Below, piece after piece: positions 8,438 to 16,505 of a stretch of 64,000 bases of DNA (within the stretch, counting starts at the first letter, position 1; each line of letters begins with the position of its first letter). A program made the position numbers and the translations under genes. Source of the DNA: Eggerthellaceae bacterium (GTDB taxonomy: Bacteria > Actinomycetota > Coriobacteriia > Coriobacteriales > Eggerthellaceae); NCBI GenBank assembly GCA_009782615.1, contig WRIS01000004.1, positions 62,001-126,000 on the forward strand. Direction: 5' to 3'. Below the pieces are notes generated by a model. It saw only the letters and a list, made by a program, of their open reading frames with translations. It was not told the origin of the DNA and did not search any database.

Positions 8438-9579
8438 TGATTCAGTTTAGAGACCTGCAAAAGCAATACGCTGCACTGAAGCCCGCTGTTGATGAAGCGG
8501 TCGCGGGCGTCTTTACGTCCACCCATTTCATTGGAGGAAGTGAAGTTTCTTCTCTCGAAAGCGAACTGGCCGATTTTGTGGGAACGACCCATTGCATCAG
8601 CTGCGCAAACGGCACCGATGCTTTAAGCCTTGCCCTGATGGCTTGGGGGATTAAAGCGGGGGACGCGGTCTTTGTTCCAGATTTCACCTTCTTTGCAAGT
8701 GCGGAAGCACCCGCCCACATCGGGGCAACGCCTATTTTGGTTGACGTGGATGCCCAAACCTATAATATCGATCCCCAAAAACTTGAAGAAGCAATTCGAG
8801 CAGTACATAAAGAGGGCAGCCTGACTCCAAAGGTCGTGGTTACTGTTGATTTGTTTGGTCTGCCCGCCGATTATTCTGAAATTCGACGTATTTGCAACAC
8901 CTATGGGCTTTTGATTCTTGAGGATGCGGCACAGGCTTTTGGAGGGTCATATAAGGGGCAGAAGGCTTGCAGCTTTGGGGACATTTCCACGACGAGCTTC
9001 TTCCCGGCAAAGCCTTTGGGGTGTTATGGCGATGGGGGCGCGATTTTCACCGACAACGACGAATGGGCTTCCCTTATACGAAGCTATGCGGTTCACGGCA
9101 AAGGATCCATGAAGTACGACAATGTACGGGTAGGGGTCAATAGCCGCCTTGATGCTATCCAGGCCGCAATTTTGCGCGTGAAGTTTGCAGCATTCAAAGA
9201 CTATGAACTTGATGCAATCAATAAAACCGCCGATTATTATGACGTTGGTCTTAAAGATAGTGGCTGTGAATTGCCGGTTGTGCCGGCGAGTTATTACAGT
9301 TCTTGGGCGCAGTATACGATTCGCCTCCCTCAAGGCACCGACCGCAATGCGATGCAAGAATATCTTAAAGGGCAGGGCATTCCGACGATGGTCTACTATC
9401 CCAAACCGCTGCATCAGCAACCCGCCCTGAAAGACATCGCGCGCCGTTTCGGCGACAACGAGGTTTCCAGCGCGCTTTGCGAAACGGTACTGAGCTTGCC
9501 GATTCACCCCTATCTTGAAACGTACGAGGTGGATCAAGTGATTTCGGAAGTTTGTAGTTTTTTGAAATCTCGTCTCTAA
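8437..9579 (+). CDS. wbpE: DegT/DnrJ/EryC1 sugar aminotransferase (WbpE-like)
   Basis: 380 residues of the PLP-dependent sugar aminotransferase family. It contains CANGTDALSLALMAWGI, VPDFTFFASAEAP, EDAAQAFGG and the internal aldimine Lys in SFFPAKPLGCYGDGG. The C-terminal part has IPTMVYYPKPLHQQ and LPIHPYL. In the WbpABDE route it transfers an amino group from glutamate to C3 of the 3-keto-uronic acid. It ends the rightward operon and meets the next leftward gene tail to tail with a 3-nt gap. No terminator hairpin is visible between them. Confidence 0.85.
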   Translation: MIQFRDLQKQYAALKPAVDEAVAGVFTSTHFIGGSEVSSLESELADFVGTTHCISCANGTDALSLALMAWGIKAGDAVFVPDFTFFASAEAPAHIGATPILVDVDAQTYNIDPQKLEEAIRAVHKEGSLTPKVVVTVDLFGLPADYSEIRRICNTYGLLILEDAAQAFGGSYKGQKACSFGDISTTSFFPAKPLGCYGDGGAIFTDNDEWASLIRSYAVHGKGSMKYDNVRVGVNSRLDAIQAAILRVKFAAFKDYELDAINKTADYYDVGLKDSGCELPVVPASYYSSWAQYTIRLPQGTDRNAMQEYLKGQGIPTMVYYPKPLHQQPALKDIARRFGDNEVSSALCETVLSLPIHPYLETYEVDQVISEVCSFLKSRL

Positions 9580-9582
9580 AGA

Positions 9583-10563
9583 TTAAGACTTGCGTCTATT
9601 CCTATACCAAGAGACGAATTTGTAGGGGAGATACACCAGTCGATGGGTTACCGCAAAATAACGAAACTTCAAACCAAAGGGTAAGATTTCGCTCGCTTCT
9701 TTTTTGTATTCAAGGTGTTTTTCCAATTGCGCTATAAAAATTTTTTCTTCTTCTGAAATGGGTTTGGTCGTTCTTGTCAAATAGTAATAGCAGCGTTCAA
9801 GCCAAGCAATTCTGTTGCTGTTCATATAGTCGAGCAAATACGGGAACACCTCCAGAGTGGCAGCTATCGACTCTTTCTTGGTTTGTCTTTCCAACTGTTC
9901 AATATGCCAACTGCTTAACCTGCCACTACTTATCGAACCCTCCACATTCACAAAATGGTAGCCAGCATAGGGAATATGGACAAAGGTCTGGGCGCCGATA
10001 AAAGTTAGTGGGTCTGCAAGAATCCACTGCTCATCCTGTTTTGCTAAATCTTTTTTGAAAACTTTACACCAGGTTTCTGTGCTGATTTTTCCATTGGTCG
10101 CTGAAATGACGATTTCTTTTTGACCCTCTATTTCAAAATAGGCGTCAACGAATTTTTGACTAACCTTTTTGGTTCTCCAGTCGTGATGGTAATATCCGGA
10201 ATCAACCACATCCACTTCTCGTTCGTTTGCTATTTCCATCAAACGTTCGTAACAATCAAGCTCTAAATAGTCATCGTGGTCGGCATTCGTTATGTAGTCA
10301 CCAGTAGCAAGAGTATAGCCAATATGAAACTTCGCATGGGTTCCATAGTTTTCTTGATGTATTACCCTGATTCTTTCATCACGCTTTTGGTACTCATCAC
10401 ACATTTTTTCGGCACCATTACTTGAGCCATCGTCGAGTAAGATAATCTCTAAATTTGAATAGGTCTGGTTGATTATGGTTTCAAGGCATTGCGTAAATTT
10501 TTCCAAAGGAGGATTATACACACCTACTATCACCGATAGCTTCATTTTCGGTGTTTCCTTCAT
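9583..10563 (-). CDS. GT2 family glycosyltransferase
   Basis: 326 residues. KLSVIVGVYNPPLEKF opens the GT-A fold, and ILLDDGSSNGAEKMCDEY and NADHDDYLELDC provide the two acidic motifs. The C-terminal about 100 residues are rich in aromatic and basic residues (KFRYFAVTHRLVYLPYKF) and may touch the membrane surface. The start ATG overlaps the stop of the flippase gene (ATGA), so the two are translationally coupled. An alternative start is Met7. Likely adds one sugar of the repeat unit; which one is unknown. Confidence 0.85.
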   Translation of the reverse strand: MKETPKMKLSVIVGVYNPPLEKFTQCLETIINQTYSNLEIILLDDGSSNGAEKMCDEYQKRDERIRVIHQENYGTHAKFHIGYTLATGDYITNADHDDYLELDCYERLMEIANEREVDVVDSGYYHHDWRTKKVSQKFVDAYFEIEGQKEIVISATNGKISTETWCKVFKKDLAKQDEQWILADPLTFIGAQTFVHIPYAGYHFVNVEGSISSGRLSSWHIEQLERQTKKESIAATLEVFPYLLDYMNSNRIAWLERCYYYLTRTTKPISEEEKIFIAQLEKHLEYKKEASEILPFGLKFRYFAVTHRLVYLPYKFVSWYRNRRKS

Positions 10564-11960
10564 GTCTCTTTCTGCTCCTTTTTCATAAACGACACTATTA
10601 CTCTATAGTCTTTTGATATCAACAAATAAACGGAAATAAGCAACAGCCATACAAGACCACGAACAAGTACGGTCAAAAATAAGTTTGAAAGCAGAAGGTG
10701 AGGTTGAATAAGTGTGAGAGCAACAAAAAGAAATACGCCGAGAACAAGGGGTTTAAGCAACACGATTAACGGGTCAGTGATTTTCCCGTTCAAACCAAGC
10801 TTCATTAACAAAGACGAAGAAACAAAAAAATTCACAATATAAGAAATCGCTACTGCTGTTGCCACACCAACGAGCGTTCCTGACAGGATACCAATAACAA
10901 TTGAGACACCGATTATGACAAGAGAAATCCAACCGTTTCTATGAAGTATATGGGGTAGATTTCTTGACTGCCAAAATACAATAATAATTTGGGCCAACAT
11001 TTGAGCCCAAATACTGAGGCTTAGTATTGCAAAAGGAACAATTGCTTCTGTCCACTGACTACCAAAAAGAAGGTAGACAATTTGTTCTGCGTTCAAACAA
11101 AAAAATACCGAAACCGGGACTGCAAGGAGAGCAAGCATTTGGCAAGCTTTGAGATACGTGTTTCGGATGAGTTCTGTATTTTGCTCGTGAACCGATAGGG
11201 TTGGCTGTATAACAGGGGAAACGATACTGAGAATCACCGTAATGGGGAAGGATATCAACTGATAGCTTTTAGTATAATTCCCAAGCGCTGATGCGCCCAA
11301 AAATTTACCAACAAGCAAATTGTCAAGATTTCTGTACAGATAATTGATTATTGAAAATCCTGTTTGGTAGCGTGCAAAGAAGAAGATTTTTTTGACCGGC
11401 TCCAGGCTCATCGACTTCGTGTGTTTGATGTTTGCAATTGATAAATTCAAAAACAAAGAAGTGATTGCAGGAACGGTTACCACAATAATGAGAGCATATA
11501 TGCCCGCCCCAAAAAAAGTTGAAGCAATGCCTACAATTGCACCGAGTGCTAAAGCTAGAAGAAAACGAATATTGATGTCTTTGAATCTTTTTTCTTTTGA
11601 CAAAATTCCTCTTGGAACACTGTTAGCCGCATCGGCGATAATGAGAATAGACATAGCCCAGCTTATAGGTATATAAATCTGATTACCGAGGATTATTGCA
11701 AGAAGAAAGCCGCTGGCTCCAAACACAAGAGCCAAGAACACACCAAGAAGAATAGAATAGTTGAAGAGTACGCCGTAATCTTTTTCATTCAATTCTTTGT
11801 TTTGAATAATGGCAGGAACGGTTCCTTGCACAGTTATCAATGAAAAGAACAGTACTAAAACTTGAACCATTCCGACAATTCCAAAATCTTCGGGCGTCAG
11901 CAACCTTGAAAGAATAATATGAATCAACAAAGTGAGAATTACATTCCCAAATTGACCCAC
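10560..11960 (-). CDS. wzx: Polysaccharide flippase, Wzx/MATE-like
   Basis: 466 residues from the GTG at 11960, almost all hydrophobic, with about 12 to 14 membrane segments. SRLLTPEDFGIVGMVQVL near the start and FFARYQTGFSIINYLYRNLDNLLVG in the middle are typical of polysaccharide exporters that flip undecaprenyl-linked oligosaccharides. The N-terminus is probably longer: 13 further in-frame codons (KDEVKKNLF...) fit the family start but begin at an ATA preceded by AAGGAG at 12010-12005, while the GTG has no ribosome binding site. The gene is followed by a coupled GT2. It sits near a separate ABC exporter, giving two export routes in one locus. Confidence 0.85.
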   Translation of the reverse strand: MGQFGNVILTLLIHIILSRLLTPEDFGIVGMVQVLVLFFSLITVQGTVPAIIQNKELNEKDYGVLFNYSILLGVFLALVFGASGFLLAIILGNQIYIPISWAMSILIIADAANSVPRGILSKEKRFKDINIRFLLALALGAIVGIASTFFGAGIYALIIVVTVPAITSLFLNLSIANIKHTKSMSLEPVKKIFFFARYQTGFSIINYLYRNLDNLLVGKFLGASALGNYTKSYQLISFPITVILSIVSPVIQPTLSVHEQNTELIRNTYLKACQMLALLAVPVSVFFCLNAEQIVYLLFGSQWTEAIVPFAILSLSIWAQMLAQIIIVFWQSRNLPHILHRNGWISLVIIGVSIVIGILSGTLVGVATAVAISYIVNFFVSSSLLMKLGLNGKITDPLIVLLKPLVLGVFLFVALTLIQPHLLLSNLFLTVLVRGLVWLLLISVYLLISKDYRVIVSFMKKEQKET

Positions 11961-11996
11961 GGATTGAAAGAAAAGATTCTTTTTGACTTCGTCTTT

Positions 11997-12010
11997 TATT
12001 GCGGCTCCTT
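11997..12010 (-). promoter_or_regulatory. RBS plus candidate ATA start of the flippase gene
   Basis: On the minus strand AAGGAG (12010-12005) is followed by CCGCA and then ATA (11999-11997), which opens a reading frame continuous with the flippase. No ATG, GTG, TTG or CTG lies between the ATA and the GTG at 11960. Upstream of that GTG the sequence is pyrimidine-rich with no Shine-Dalgarno. This suggests a non-standard AUA start, a type known from rare, weakly translated genes. Confidence 0.45.
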
Positions 12011-12027
12011 AGCGGACGAGAGAAAAG

Positions 12028-13605
12028 CTAGACAAGCGATGCATAGGCAACAATTCTTACAAGGTAGGCAAGGTTAAGTGCAAGCAAGCTAAACATAGTC
12101 AGGGTGAGCAAGTTTCGTTTTGACACAATGGTGTTGTTGCGAAACAGTAGCGCAATAAGAGGGATAAAGGGCAACAGATATCTCCCTTGAACTCCCAGAA
12201 TAATATTCTCATAGTCAAAAGTGTGTCCGACAAACATCGAAAGCATAACAGCAAAAAGCCCGCAACAAAAAATAACAAGGTAGAGAATTTTGTGCTTAAA
12301 GGGAATGGAAAGTTCGTCGCTAGGTGTTTTCAAGAAGGATAGAACAAGAGGGATTGCGAACAGTATGACGATAAACCAAGGAGACTTAATGTCGCCCTGA
12401 AACCATCCAAGACTGCCACCGATAGTGGTTGAAAGGTACCAGTCACCCAAGGAATCAAGCGTTCTCATAAAAATCAATCCCGTGCCTAAGGGGTCGGAAA
12501 ACAGTTCAGAAAGGGAATGCGTGTATCCTTGATCTGTCCCGCGCAGGAGAAGGGCACTTGTTGCTGCTTCGCCTACGTTTGCAGGCGAAAACATGCCAGG
12601 CAGCCTCATCAGGAGAATTGAAAGCATCGATAGTAAAGGAACCCCCGTCTTGAAAAGGACAGCACTTCTCTTTGATGAAAAAGCTTTTATGGGGATAAGA
12701 ACTACCATAAAGATAAGAAGGGCATAGAGCACCTTGCAGGGGGCCAAAAGAAAGGCGACAAGAGCTATTGCAATAAAATCCTTTCGAGAAATACTCTCGG
12801 TTGTGTAAATAGCTTTTAAGCACAGAGCTATGAACAAAAACGAAAGTCCAAGAATACCGGCATCATAGGAATATGAGCTTGTAATATGAAGGGTCATAGG
12901 AAGAAGCGAGATTGCCATGAAGGTATTTTTGCCAAGAGGGGTTATCTTTACCGCAAAAAAGCAGAGAATGGCAAAGAGGAGAAAATTAAAAAAACGTCCT
13001 AGGTAGTAGAGAGGATAACTGCCAAGCCCTAAGAGGCGTGCGATAGTTATGCCAAGAGCTGAAGCAAGCTTGAGTTGGGGCGGGTTTGATTCCAGCGGAA
13101 AACTTGAGACGGGCTTTATTGAGGTTTCCCGAGGATTGCTTGAGAATAACTCAAAATTATCAAGGAGGCTAATATAGCGAGAATAGGAAAGAAAGCGCCC
13201 TGAGTCTTGGATTAAGGTTTTATCGTCTGTTCTTACGGGAATAGAATCAGCCTGAGAGTTTTTGAACATAAGAAAGTTCGAGTACTTGTACGAGGATTCA
13301 AAATGATGTGTTTCATCTGGTGCACTACCAGGCAAAAAAACGGCAGAGTACAGTACCCCCAAAGTCAAGAGGCTTACTATAAAGACGCGATGAATTCGGT
13401 TCTCTCTCTTTTTTTGAAGGAAAAAGAGAAAACAAAGGGCGCTCCAGACGATGACAACAATTACGGTAAGAAAAAGAGTACTTTTTGCATAGCTGACAGC
13501 AGCAAACAAAAACACCCCATGAAGCAACAGCAAGCAGGCAGCAGCTAGGGAATAGCAGATAGCTCTATTCTTGTTTGCCCACTGGCGGAGCTTTTCTAAA
13601 GACAT
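12028..13605 (-). CDS. DUF2142 family polytopic membrane protein
   Basis: 525 residues with an N-terminal basic segment, two early membrane helices and then about ten more. The periplasmic-side motifs PDETHHFESS, SNPPQLKLASALG and SSYSYDAG agree with the DUF2142 family, which resembles GT-C glycosyltransferases and occurs in surface-polysaccharide loci. GT-C activity would use a polyprenyl-phosphate sugar outside the membrane. That fits the polyprenyl-phosphate-type GT2 at 531-1211, but this link is inference. The start is the ATG at 13605, with AAAGG 7 nt upstream. A longer in-frame reading to 13716 would overlap the ATPase gene and is not supported. Confidence 0.75.
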   Translation of the reverse strand: MSLEKLRQWANKNRAICYSLAAACLLLLHGVFLFAAVSYAKSTLFLTVIVVIVWSALCFLFFLQKKRENRIHRVFIVSLLTLGVLYSAVFLPGSAPDETHHFESSYKYSNFLMFKNSQADSIPVRTDDKTLIQDSGRFLSYSRYISLLDNFELFSSNPRETSIKPVSSFPLESNPPQLKLASALGITIARLLGLGSYPLYYLGRFFNFLLFAILCFFAVKITPLGKNTFMAISLLPMTLHITSSYSYDAGILGLSFLFIALCLKAIYTTESISRKDFIAIALVAFLLAPCKVLYALLIFMVVLIPIKAFSSKRSAVLFKTGVPLLSMLSILLMRLPGMFSPANVGEAATSALLLRGTDQGYTHSLSELFSDPLGTGLIFMRTLDSLGDWYLSTTIGGSLGWFQGDIKSPWFIVILFAIPLVLSFLKTPSDELSIPFKHKILYLVIFCCGLFAVMLSMFVGHTFDYENIILGVQGRYLLPFIPLIALLFRNNTIVSKRNLLTLTMFSLLALNLAYLVRIVAYASLV

Positions 13606-13645
13606 TAACACCCTTTCAAATCTCGTAAAGCTACATACTAGTAAT

Positions 13646-15454
13646 TTAGAGGAGCTCTCTGAAAAGAAGCTCTCTGTCGAGTTCGCTGAGGTTTGCCTCG
13701 CCACCAAAGAAAACAAGTTTACTTATCGCAGCTTTATTGCGGGAAACAAAATCGAGGCACAGAGCGATACTGTCAAGATCGGTTGAATCCTCAAAAAGCA
13801 GCGCGCCATTTGTGTGGGCACAGTATGCGCCACACATAAGAACGTCGGGCCACTGGCTTCCCTCAAGGGATGCAATGCAGAGTTCTTTGTGTGGGGCACT
13901 GTTTTGTTCAAACTGCCAATTACAAATATCAACACAGGCTTGATGCACTGATTTTGAAGCTATGCGAACAGCTTCAACACCGTGTTTGTGGCAGAGATTT
14001 TCGATTCCGTGATGTGCAGTTTTTCCAAAGATTACCAGGTTCTTTATTTCTGAAGTCTTCAGCACGTTGAGAAGGTCATGGGGTTTCATGGGGTCGGTAT
14101 CAGATGAAGAAAATACGGGGCACTTTTCACGATATAGGTAGGGGGCTCCAGCAAGTGATTCGGGGTTGTCGGCAAAATCAACAACAACTGCCGTTGAACC
14201 CCAGAGCTTTTGTTTTTCACCGTAAGCAAATATTTCTTTTGACAAGTCGAACACAGAACCCTTATTAGAAAAATCAACAATTTCAGGCTTCCATTTGAGT
14301 TCTTTGAGGTGATTAAGCGCGCTTGTGGCACTGGAACCACAGTCAAAGAAAAGGATTCTTTTTGGTTTATGAGTGGATAGCAAATCATGCAGCGATTCAG
14401 AAATTCGATTGATTCTTGTGGGGAATACTGGTGCGTTATAGGCACCCGCAAGGCCATTGGCAAGAACGGTGTTGATGTGGGTTCCTCCGCATACGATGGC
14501 AACAGTATCGAAGGCTTCGTCTTTCCAAATAATTGAGGCTGCTTGTACAGCGGTTTCGTAACTATTTTCTCCCGTAATCATAGAATAAGAGTCGCTCGGC
14601 ACAGGGGTAGTTGTCTTTTCAATGGCAGCTATGACACGGGCTTCCGATTTGGGTGTCCCAGACCGACCCCCCAAAGCGCGGTAGGTTTTGCAAATTTCTG
14701 CGGTGTCCCCGAGTTTTTTTGTGCGGCCTTTGTCAATCCAAATAACCTTGTTGCACAGGCGCTCTATTTGTTCGTTGCTGTGCGAAACAATGAGAACCGT
14801 TACGCCATGGGTTTCAATCAATTCGCTGATGCGATTTTCACATTTCTTCTGGAACATAAAGTCGCCAACAGAAAGTACCTCATCGACGATGAGGATATCA
14901 GGGACAATGACGGTTGCGACCGAAAAAGCAACCCGCGCCACCATGCCCGAAGAAAAATTCTTCATGGGCATGTCTAAGAAATGTTCAATTTCTGCAAAGG
15001 CAACGATATCGGCAAAGTTTTCCTCGATGAATTTTTTGGGATAGCCCAAGAGGGCTCCATTTAAGAAGATATTTTCTCGTGCGGTGAGTTCAAGGTCAAA
15101 GCCTGCCCCCAATTCAATCAAGGGTGCAATGCTTCCATTTATGGTGCAGGTGCCTTCGCTGGGTTCGAGTACGCCAGCAATGATTTTGAGCATGGTGGAT
15201 TTACCAGAACCGTTTGACCCGATAATCCCGAACACATCCCCGCGTTTTACTTCGAAGGAAACATCATCAAGGGCTTTGAATGCCGAAAAGAACAGCTGTC
15301 GCTTTGCAAACTTGATAACATATTCTTTGATGCTGTTGAGCTGTTCGGATGCCATATTAAACACCATCGAAACATTCTCGACTTTAATCATGATATCGTC
15401 TTGATGCACGATTTCGTTCGTTGCTTCTTGGGATATAAGGGCGGTGTTTGACAT
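13646..15454 (-). CDS. wzt: ABC exporter ATPase (Wzt/TagH-like) with three CWB2-like repeats
   Basis: 602 residues. Residues about 20-255 are the ATPase: Walker A GSNGSGKST (79-87), signature NFSSGMVARV (166-175), Walker B ILIVDEVLS and the switch His in LIVSHS. It is the TagH/Wzt subtype that pairs with the permease upstream to export lipid-linked polysaccharide. The C-terminal region is the unusual part. Residues about 287-387, 391-492 and 497-598 look like three degenerate copies of the cell-wall-binding repeat 2 fold (for example ITGENSYETAV, LAGAPYLYREKCPVF, KNLVIFGKTA). Wzt proteins often have a C-terminal glycan-binding domain, so this module may recognise the glycan inside the cell. 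Start ATG at 15454, 29 nt after the permease gene. Confidence 0.85.
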   Translation of the reverse strand: MSNTALISQEATNEIVHQDDIMIKVENVSMVFNMASEQLNSIKEYVIKFAKRQLFFSAFKALDDVSFEVKRGDVFGIIGSNGSGKSTMLKIIAGVLEPSEGTCTINGSIAPLIELGAGFDLELTARENIFLNGALLGYPKKFIEENFADIVAFAEIEHFLDMPMKNFSSGMVARVAFSVATVIVPDILIVDEVLSVGDFMFQKKCENRISELIETHGVTVLIVSHSNEQIERLCNKVIWIDKGRTKKLGDTAEICKTYRALGGRSGTPKSEARVIAAIEKTTTPVPSDSYSMITGENSYETAVQAASIIWKDEAFDTVAIVCGGTHINTVLANGLAGAYNAPVFPTRINRISESLHDLLSTHKPKRILFFDCGSSATSALNHLKELKWKPEIVDFSNKGSVFDLSKEIFAYGEKQKLWGSTAVVVDFADNPESLAGAPYLYREKCPVFSSSDTDPMKPHDLLNVLKTSEIKNLVIFGKTAHHGIENLCHKHGVEAVRIASKSVHQACVDICNWQFEQNSAPHKELCIASLEGSQWPDVLMCGAYCAHTNGALLFEDSTDLDSIALCLDFVSRNKAAISKLVFFGGEANLSELDRELLFRELL

Positions 15455-15483
15455 GGTTAGTTTCTCGGTTTCATGAATTGAAG

Positions 15484-16272
15484 CTATACGAAGAGAATGA
15501 ATCGTTTTGCGTTGGCACGAAACACCACTACGCCTAAAAGAAGGGCACCAAGGGCAAACGCAAGGCAAATGAGATTTTCAGCAAGACCGGGCGTAGTGCC
15601 CCAAAGAGCAATTTCACGAAAGTACGTGACGTAGTGATACATAGGGTTGAAGGCCATCGCTTGCATCATCCAGGGTTTGAGCGCCTCAACAGGGTAAAAC
15701 AAAGGGGTAGCATACATCCAAGCTAAAAGGAAAACCGTCCAAATATGAATAACGTCCCTGAAAAAGACCGAAAGAGCAGCAAGGAGCAAGCCAAGACCAA
15801 GACTGAATACAAAGACATACACAAGGAGCAAAGGTAAGAAAAGCAGACTGACCGTAGGCGCAACTTGAAAAAACAGCATAACGGCTATGATTGCGACAAG
15901 CGATATAACAAAATTCAACAGGCTGAAGAGCACCTTTGAAACAGGGAAAAGCATCTTTTCGATGCGAATCTTCTTTATGAGGGGCGCGGATTGAATGATA
16001 GAGGTCATTGCCCCTTGGGTGGCTTCGCTCATTAAGGTATAGAGCGTCAAGCCTAAAATAAGGTAAAGCGGAAAGTTTTCAATCGGAAATTTTGCGAACA
16101 TAGTGCTAAAGACTGCTGAAAGAACAATCATCATGAGCAGGGGATTAAGCACCGACCAAAACATGCCAAGCACGCTGCGGCGATATTTCAGCTTGAAATC
16201 TTTGGACACCAAAGAGGTGATGATGAACCAATTTCGTTGTGCTCTACTATGTTTTAGCGTAGTTGGTGCCAT
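15484..16272 (-). CDS. wzm: ABC exporter permease (Wzm/TagG-like)
   Basis: 262 residues with six predicted membrane helices and the amphipathic N-terminal region of ABC-2 polysaccharide permeases (LVSKDFKLKYRRSVLGMFWSVLNPLLMM). FRDVIHIWTVFLLAWMYATPLFYPVEALKPWM and NPMYHYVTYFREIALWG are typical of the TagG/Wzm family. It forms the membrane channel for the ATPase encoded just downstream, moving a completed lipid-linked glycan across the membrane. The reading frame starts at the ATG at 16272. The gene lies 233 nt downstream of the large double-domain glycosyltransferase. Confidence 0.9.
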   Translation of the reverse strand: MAPTTLKHSRAQRNWFIITSLVSKDFKLKYRRSVLGMFWSVLNPLLMMIVLSAVFSTMFAKFPIENFPLYLILGLTLYTLMSEATQGAMTSIIQSAPLIKKIRIEKMLFPVSKVLFSLLNFVISLVAIIAVMLFFQVAPTVSLLFLPLLLVYVFVFSLGLGLLLAALSVFFRDVIHIWTVFLLAWMYATPLFYPVEALKPWMMQAMAFNPMYHYVTYFREIALWGTTPGLAENLICLAFALGALLLGVVVFRANAKRFILFV

Positions 16273-16348
16273 GGTTGCCTTGCCTTTAATGTTGCTTTTA
16301 TCTGAGACGGCTACTTGATTTTTTGGCCAGCCAAGCAGTCGTCCTTTT

Positions 16349-16376
16349 GTTCGTTTTTGTCTTGATAAAAACGAAC
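16349..16376. repeat. Perfect 10-bp inverted repeat
   Basis: GTTCGTTTTT (16349-16358), an 8-nt loop, then AAAAACGAAC (16367-16376). It sits in the 233-nt gap between the double GT2 gene and the permease gene. The stem is half A-T and no T-run follows on either strand, so it is not a standard intrinsic terminator. It could end or attenuate transcription between the two leftward genes, or bind a protein. Confidence 0.5.
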
Positions 16377-16505
16377 GAGTAGTTTTGTGTGCGGAAAATC
16401 ATAGCACAGCGAAAGAAGCTCAGGTGAAACTGAAGCAAAATCTCACGTTTGTCGGGTTTTTTGCATGACGACGGGAGGGGTTGTTGCAGTGGCGGGAAGG
16501 CAACT

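Noticed and set aside
14543-15404. Rightward frames inside the Wzt gene
   Set aside because: They lie wholly inside a gene with clear ABC motifs and have no independent support.
16349-16376. Intrinsic terminator
   Set aside because: The hairpin is perfect but lacks a T-run on either strand, so I list it only as an inverted repeat.
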